Shown piece by piece: positions 31,576 to 35,765 of a stretch of DNA of 35,765 bases; position 1 is the stretch's first letter, and every line of letters starts with the position of its first letter. The stretch comes from an uncultured Methanomassiliicoccales archaeon (GTDB taxonomy: Archaea > Thermoplasmatota > Thermoplasmata > Methanomassiliicoccales > Methanomethylophilaceae), in assembly GCA_934234005.1 (NCBI GenBank), contig CAKQHC010000003.1:1-35765 (forward strand). Direction: 5' to 3'. The notes beneath the pieces are model-generated. The model saw only the letters and a list, made by a program, of their open reading frames with translations. It was not told the DNA's origin and searched no databases. The position numbers and the translations under genes were made by a program.

Positions 31576-34500
31576 TTCCTGTTCGAGGAGCAGTTTGTAT
31601 CCTACCGGCATGACCTTGATGAACTTGGGAAGATATTCGTCCCATGAATCAAGGATTGCCTTCGCTTTATCGCTGCCAGTATACTTCAGATGGTTCTCGA
31701 TCAAACCTTTCAACTCTGCTTCGTCCTTTTCGGATTCAACCAACGAAAGTTCGACCATGTCCATATTGCAGTGTCTGTCGAAGTCTCCTTCTTCGTCCAG
31801 TACATATGCTATGCCCGCAGACATACCTGCGGCGAAATTCCTGCCGCACTTACCGAGAACGACCACGCGTCCTCCGGTCATGTACTCGCAGCAGTGGTCG
31901 CCTGCACCTTCGGCAACGGCAATCGCTCCGCTGTTCCTGACGCAGAATCTCTCGCCGACTGCTCCCGCGGCATAAAGTTCTCCCGAAGTAGCTCCGTACA
32001 TCAGAGTGTTGCCCCCTATGACATTGCCGCACGGGACGGTTTTGTCATGCATAAGAATTATTTTTCCGCCTGAAAGTCCCTTTCCGACATAATCGTTGGC
32101 AAGTCCTTTCATACGGAACGTTACGCCCTTTGTCAGAAACGCACCGAAACTCTGACCTGCCGCACCGATGAACGTTATATCCAAAGTGTCGTCCTTCAGC
32201 TTTATTCCGCTGCGGACAATCTCTCCGGAAAGCATCACTCCGACCGAACGGTCCACATTGATTAATCTGTAGGTACGCTCGGTGTGCCTGCCTGTTTTCA
32301 GAGATTCCGCACAGTCTTCGATTATTCTTCTGTCGAATACACGCCCCAGGATATCGGATTGGCCTGTCGTACAGGAATCGTCTCCGGGTACATGCGCAAG
32401 CATATCGCTGAAATCGATAGAGGCTTGTTTGCCGTCGGATTTCTTCACCGTCAGAAGATCGGAACGTCCGACAATCTCGTCAAGACTTCTGAATCCCGTC
32501 GACGCCAGAATCTCCCTTACCCCGTCGGCCATGAATCTCCAGTATCTGATTACGTCATCGGCCGTAGCACGGAACTTTGCTCTCTTGGACGGATCCTGTG
32601 TTGCGATACCCACGGGACACGTGTTGGTCTGACACTTGCGGCACATGATACAACCCATGGCCACCATAGGTGCCGTGGCGAATCCGTATTCTTCCGCACC
32701 GAGGAGAGCACTGACAACCACGTCCCTGGCAGTCTTCATCTGACCGTCGACCTGAAGACGGACGCGTCCGCGCAGGTTGTTGATTTTCAAAGTCTGCTGT
32801 ACTTCCGCGAGACCGGTCTCCCAGGGTGCTCCCGCATACCTTATGGAAGACAGCGGACTTGCTCCGGTACCTCCGTCTCCCGAAGATATGAGAATCATAT
32901 CGGCTCCGGCTTTCACGACGCCTGCCGCAACGGTTCCCACTCCGCTTTCGGAGACTAACTTGACGCTGATGCGTGCCTTCGGGTTAATGCATTTCAAATC
33001 GAAAATCAACTGCTTTAGGTCCTCGATTGAATAGATATCATGATGCGGGGGAGGGGAAATCAGTGTAATTCCGGGAAGAGTGTGCCTTGTGGCCGCAATA
33101 ACGGAATCCACTTTGAATCCCATGAGCTGTCCGCCCTCCCCGGGCTTTGCTCCCTGGGCCACCTTAATCTGCAATTCGTCGGCGTTCACCAAATATTCGG
33201 CAGTTACGCCGAATCTGCCCGATGCAACCTGCTTCACGGCAGAACGGAGATTTCTTCCGTCAGGCTGAACTGTGAATCTGGACGGATCTTCTCCGCCTTC
33301 TCCGGTATTGCTCTGGGAACCGATACGGTTCATAGCCTCAGCAAGCGTTTCGTGTGCCTCTTTGCTGATGGCACCGAATGATATCGCTCCGACCACAAAC
33401 CTCTTCATAATCTGTTCCGCGGGCTCGACTTCGTCTATCGGAATCGGTGTTTCAGCCTTCTTTATATCCAGAAGATCGCGCAGGAAAAACCTTCCGCCGT
33501 CTTCCAAAGATGCGAAACGCACATACTCGGATTCGTCTCCGTTGCGGACGGCGTTCTGCAGTGCCTTCACGGATTCGGGAGACCAACTGTGTTTTTCACC
33601 GTCCTTCTTGTACGAATATACTCCGTTGTCCCTGGAAAGCGGATCTCCTTCCGTATTCGCAAACGCAGCGTACTCGGATGCGATTTCGTCAAGACCGATA
33701 CCGCCTACGTTGGAAGCCGTTCCGCCGAAGTATCCGGACATGACGTCCTTCGACAGCCCCACGGCTTCGAAAAGTCCGGAACCGCGATACGAACGGATTG
33801 TCGCTATACCCATCTTGGACATTATCTTCAGCAATCCCTTGTCGACTGCTTTGAGATAGTTGCGCTCTGCGGTATCGACATCCATCTGGATCTTTCCGTC
33901 GCGGACCATGTGCTCGATTACGGCGAGAGCCATGTACGGGTTGACGGCGTTGGCTCCGTAACCTATCAGCAAAGCGAAATGCATGGTCTCTCTGGGTTCT
34001 CCCGATTCAACCACAAGCGCAGTCTGAATCCTCTTCTTACATGCAATCAGATGCTGATGCACCGCAGAAAGAGCCAGGAGAGACGGCATCGGAACTTTGC
34101 CTCCGACGGTTTCGCGGTCCGACAATACGATGTACGTCGCACCGTCATCCACCGCCTGTTCTGCGCGTCTGCACAAATCGGACAGAGCCGACTCCAATGC
34201 ACCCGGCTTTCCGCTGCCGTCGTAAACTGTAGGTATAACAACGGCCGTGAATCCTCTGTACTTCAGGTTCTTCAGTAAATCCAGTTCCCTATTCGTTATA
34301 ACGGGATGTCTGGCTTTAACAACCTTACAGTGCTTGGGTGTAGGGTCGAGTATATTCTGATGAACCGATCCGATGTATCCCATTGTAGACATAACGAGTT
34401 CTTCTCTTATCGGATCTATCGGAGGATTCGTCACCTGTGCAAACTGCTGTCTGAAATAATTGAACAGCAACTGCGGACGGTCGGAGAGAACAGCCAGAGG

Positions 34501-35765
34501 GATATCCGAACCCGTTGATCCTATGGCTTCCTTGCCCTGAACAGCCATCGGTTCGATTATTTTGGATATGTCTTCTGACGAGTAACCGAACTTTTTCAGG
34601 CATCCTTCGTAATCGGGAACGTCACGACCGACCTGTCTTCCCGAAGAGAGCGAATCGAGATCCAAACGGCTCTTTTCGAGCCAGTCGCGGTACGGATACA
34701 TCGAAGCCAGCTTTGACTTAATATCGCTGTCGCGGATTATCTTTCCCTCGGAGGTATCGATTATTATCATCTTACCGGGTCTGAGACGTCCGGTTTCCAC
34801 GATCTGGGACTCCTCCATGGGTATGACTCCCGCTTCGGACGCGATTATAACCATGCCGTCGTCCGTCACACAATATCTGGCAGGACGCAGACCGTTCCTG
34901 TCCAGCATTCCGCCTGCACATCTGCCGTCTGTGAACAGAACCGCAGCCGGTCCGTCCCACGGTTCCATAAGAATCGAATGGTATTCGTAATATGCCTTCA
35001 GACTGTCGGGAATCGGATTCTTGTCGTTCCAGGATTCCGGAATCATTATAGACAGGGCATTCGGCATGTTCTTTCCTGTCATTGTAAGGAATTCGAAGAC
35101 ATTGTCCAATGTCGCACTGTCGCTCATTCCCGGCTGCATGATGGGATATATCGACTTTATGTCCGGAATCAACGCTGATTCCATAACACTTTCACGGGCC
35201 GCCATCCATGATCTGTTGGCACGTATGGTGTTTATCTCGCCGTTGTGACACAGCATCCTGAACGGCTGAGCCAGCTTCCACGCCGGCAATGTATTAGTAC
35301 TGAACCTGGAATGAACCATCGCTATTGCCGACGTAAAATCGGGATCTGACAAATCGGAGTAATAGTCGCGCAACTGTTCCGGAGTAAGCATACCCTTGTA
35401 CACCATGCATCTGGTAGACAGACTGCATATGTAGAACTGCGATGCGAACGGCGAACCCGACGAAGCAATTCCGTTGCTTACGTACTTTCTGACCCTGTAC
35501 AGCTTATGCTCCAATACCTCGGGACTGTCATACGATGTAACAAACACCTGCACGATACGGGGCTCTCCCTCCAATGCCATCGGTCCCGGAACGGTATGAT
35601 CCACAGGTACATCCCTTTCGGCAATGACATACAGCGCAGAATCAGCACAGGCGTCTCTGAAACGCACCATAAACTCCGAAGCGGCGTCCTCGTCCTTCGG
35701 AAGGAAGATGATTCCCGTACCGTACCTGCCGGCCTCGGGAACGGGAATCTTGAGTTTTTTTATGA
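31567..35765 (-). CDS. gltB: Glutamate synthase large subunit (N-terminus outside window)
   Basis: About 1,399 codons are visible and the frame is still open at the right edge, where it reads KLKIPVPEAGRYGTGIIFLP. The missing part should hold the N-terminal cysteine of the glutaminase domain. Visible parts are the rest of the class-II amidotransferase domain (SRFSTNTLPAWKLAQPFR, CHNGEINTIRANR), the central domain, and the FMN/synthase domain with GEGGEDPSRF, KPGEGGQLMG and SSGDGGTGASPLSS. An iron-sulfur cysteine cluster (CIMCRKCQTNTCP) and the C-terminal GXGXG helix (LANDYVGKGLSGGKIIL) follow. It makes two glutamates from glutamine and 2-oxoglutarate with GltD. This is the long bacterial-type form, whereas many methanogens encode the domains as separate genes. 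ATG 35670 lies inside the gene, not at its start. Confidence 0.96.
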   Translation of the reverse strand, partial: IKKLKIPVPEAGRYGTGIIFLPKDEDAASEFMVRFRDACADSALYVIAERDVPVDHTVPGPMALEGEPRIVQVFVTSYDSPEVLEHKLYRVRKYVSNGIASSGSPFASQFYICSLSTRCMVYKGMLTPEQLRDYYSDLSDPDFTSAIAMVHSRFSTNTLPAWKLAQPFRMLCHNGEINTIRANRSWMAARESVMESALIPDIKSIYPIMQPGMSDSATLDNVFEFLTMTGKNMPNALSIMIPESWNDKNPIPDSLKAYYEYHSILMEPWDGPAAVLFTDGRCAGGMLDRNGLRPARYCVTDDGMVIIASEAGVIPMEESQIVETGRLRPGKMIIIDTSEGKIIRDSDIKSKLASMYPYRDWLEKSRLDLDSLSSGRQVGRDVPDYEGCLKKFGYSSEDISKIIEPMAVQGKEAIGSTGSDIPLAVLSDRPQLLFNYFRQQFAQVTNPPIDPIREELVMSTMGYIGSVHQNILDPTPKHCKVVKARHPVITNRELDLLKNLKYRGFTAVVIPTVYDGSGKPGALESALSDLCRRAEQAVDDGATYIVLSDRETVGGKVPMPSLLALSAVHQHLIACKKRIQTALVVESGEPRETMHFALLIGYGANAVNPYMALAVIEHMVRDGKIQMDVDTAERNYLKAVDKGLLKIMSKMGIATIRSYRGSGLFEAVGLSKDVMSGYFGGTASNVGGIGLDEIASEYAAFANTEGDPLSRDNGVYSYKKDGEKHSWSPESVKALQNAVRNGDESEYVRFASLEDGGRFFLRDLLDIKKAETPIPIDEVEPAEQIMKRFVVGAISFGAISKEAHETLAEAMNRIGSQSNTGEGGEDPSRFTVQPDGRNLRSAVKQVASGRFGVTAEYLVNADELQIKVAQGAKPGEGGQLMGFKVDSVIAATRHTLPGITLISPPPHHDIYSIEDLKQLIFDLKCINPKARISVKLVSESGVGTVAAGVVKAGADMILISSGDGGTGASPLSSIRYAGAPWETGLAEVQQTLKINNLRGRVRLQVDGQMKTARDVVVSALLGAEEYGFATAPMVAMGCIMCRKCQTNTCPVGIATQDPSKRAKFRATADDVIRYWRFMADGVREILASTGFRSLDEIVGRSDLLTVKKSDGKQASIDFSDMLAHVPGDDSCTTGQSDILGRVFDRRIIEDCAESLKTGRHTERTYRLINVDRSVGVMLSGEIVRSGIKLKDDTLDITFIGAAGQSFGAFLTKGVTFRMKGLANDYVGKGLSGGKIILMHDKTVPCGNVIGGNTLMYGATSGELYAAGAVGERFCVRNSGAIAVAEGAGDHCCEYMTGGRVVVLGKCGRNFAAGMSAGIAYVLDEEGDFDRHCNMDMVELSLVESEKDEAELKGLIENHLKYTGSDKAKAILDSWDEYLPKFIKVMPVGYKLLLEQESE

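Overview
The window reads as chromosomal DNA of a euryarchaeon. Its core genes are archaeal: a Pno1/Dim2-type KH protein, Rio1 kinase, aIF1A, ribosomal protein S15 next to an archaeal RecJ-like DHH protein, Kae1, fibrillarin, a phosphatase-NAD kinase fusion and a thermosome. Mixed with these are bacterial-type genes: grpE-dnaK-dnaJ, a full-length gltB, proBA and an alanine/glycine symporter. This mix, the moderate base composition, and a tyrosine integrase resembling those of Thermoplasmata relatives suggest a host-associated Methanomassiliicoccales-like archaeon. That placement is inference; no rRNA or methanogenesis gene is present.

Layout. (1) 1-1322, minus strand: pno1-rio1-eIF1A, a translation and ribosome-maturation cluster. 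(2) 1508-3744: tRNA-Glu, a ThiI-like protein that has lost its PP-loop, and a TauE/SafE exporter coupled to a DUF1634 protein. (3) 3755-7655: a compact, decayed integrated element bounded by 13-bp direct repeats made from the 3' end of tRNA-Leu(CAG). It carries a tandem ribbon-helix-helix repressor with operator-like repeats on both sides of its gene. It also carries a frame-broken small basic protein with a BECR-nuclease look, a small acidic partner, a HELIHH metalloprotease, an integrase remnant and a GC-rich hairpin region that may be an RNA. (4) 7804-15550: a degenerate phosphohexomutase, a JAMM protease coupled to the IMPase-NAD kinase fusion, flpA-nudix, rps15-recJ and kae1. (5) 15594-19464: an AAA/DUF4143 ATPase preceded by palindromic tandem repeats, a small membrane protein with a hexanucleotide repeat, tRNA-Val, and an AGCS symporter with three inverted repeats in its leader. 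(6) 19508-22690: proB-proA, tRNA-Ser(CGA) and a NimA-like flavoprotein. (7) 22724-27955, minus strand: a chaperone island, thermosome then grpE-dnaK-dnaJ, with a frame problem at the dnaJ start. (8) 28104-31575: an anchored InlB-repeat/DUF6273 surface protein and an archaeal AAA ATPase with a DUF234-type nuclease-like tail. (9) 31567-35765: gltB, cut by the window end.

Housekeeping genes are tightly packed, with ATGA overlaps at rio1/pno1, tauE/DUF1634, NAD kinase/JAMM and proA/proB. The element at 3755-7655 is the clearest accessory region and the best candidate for something undescribed.
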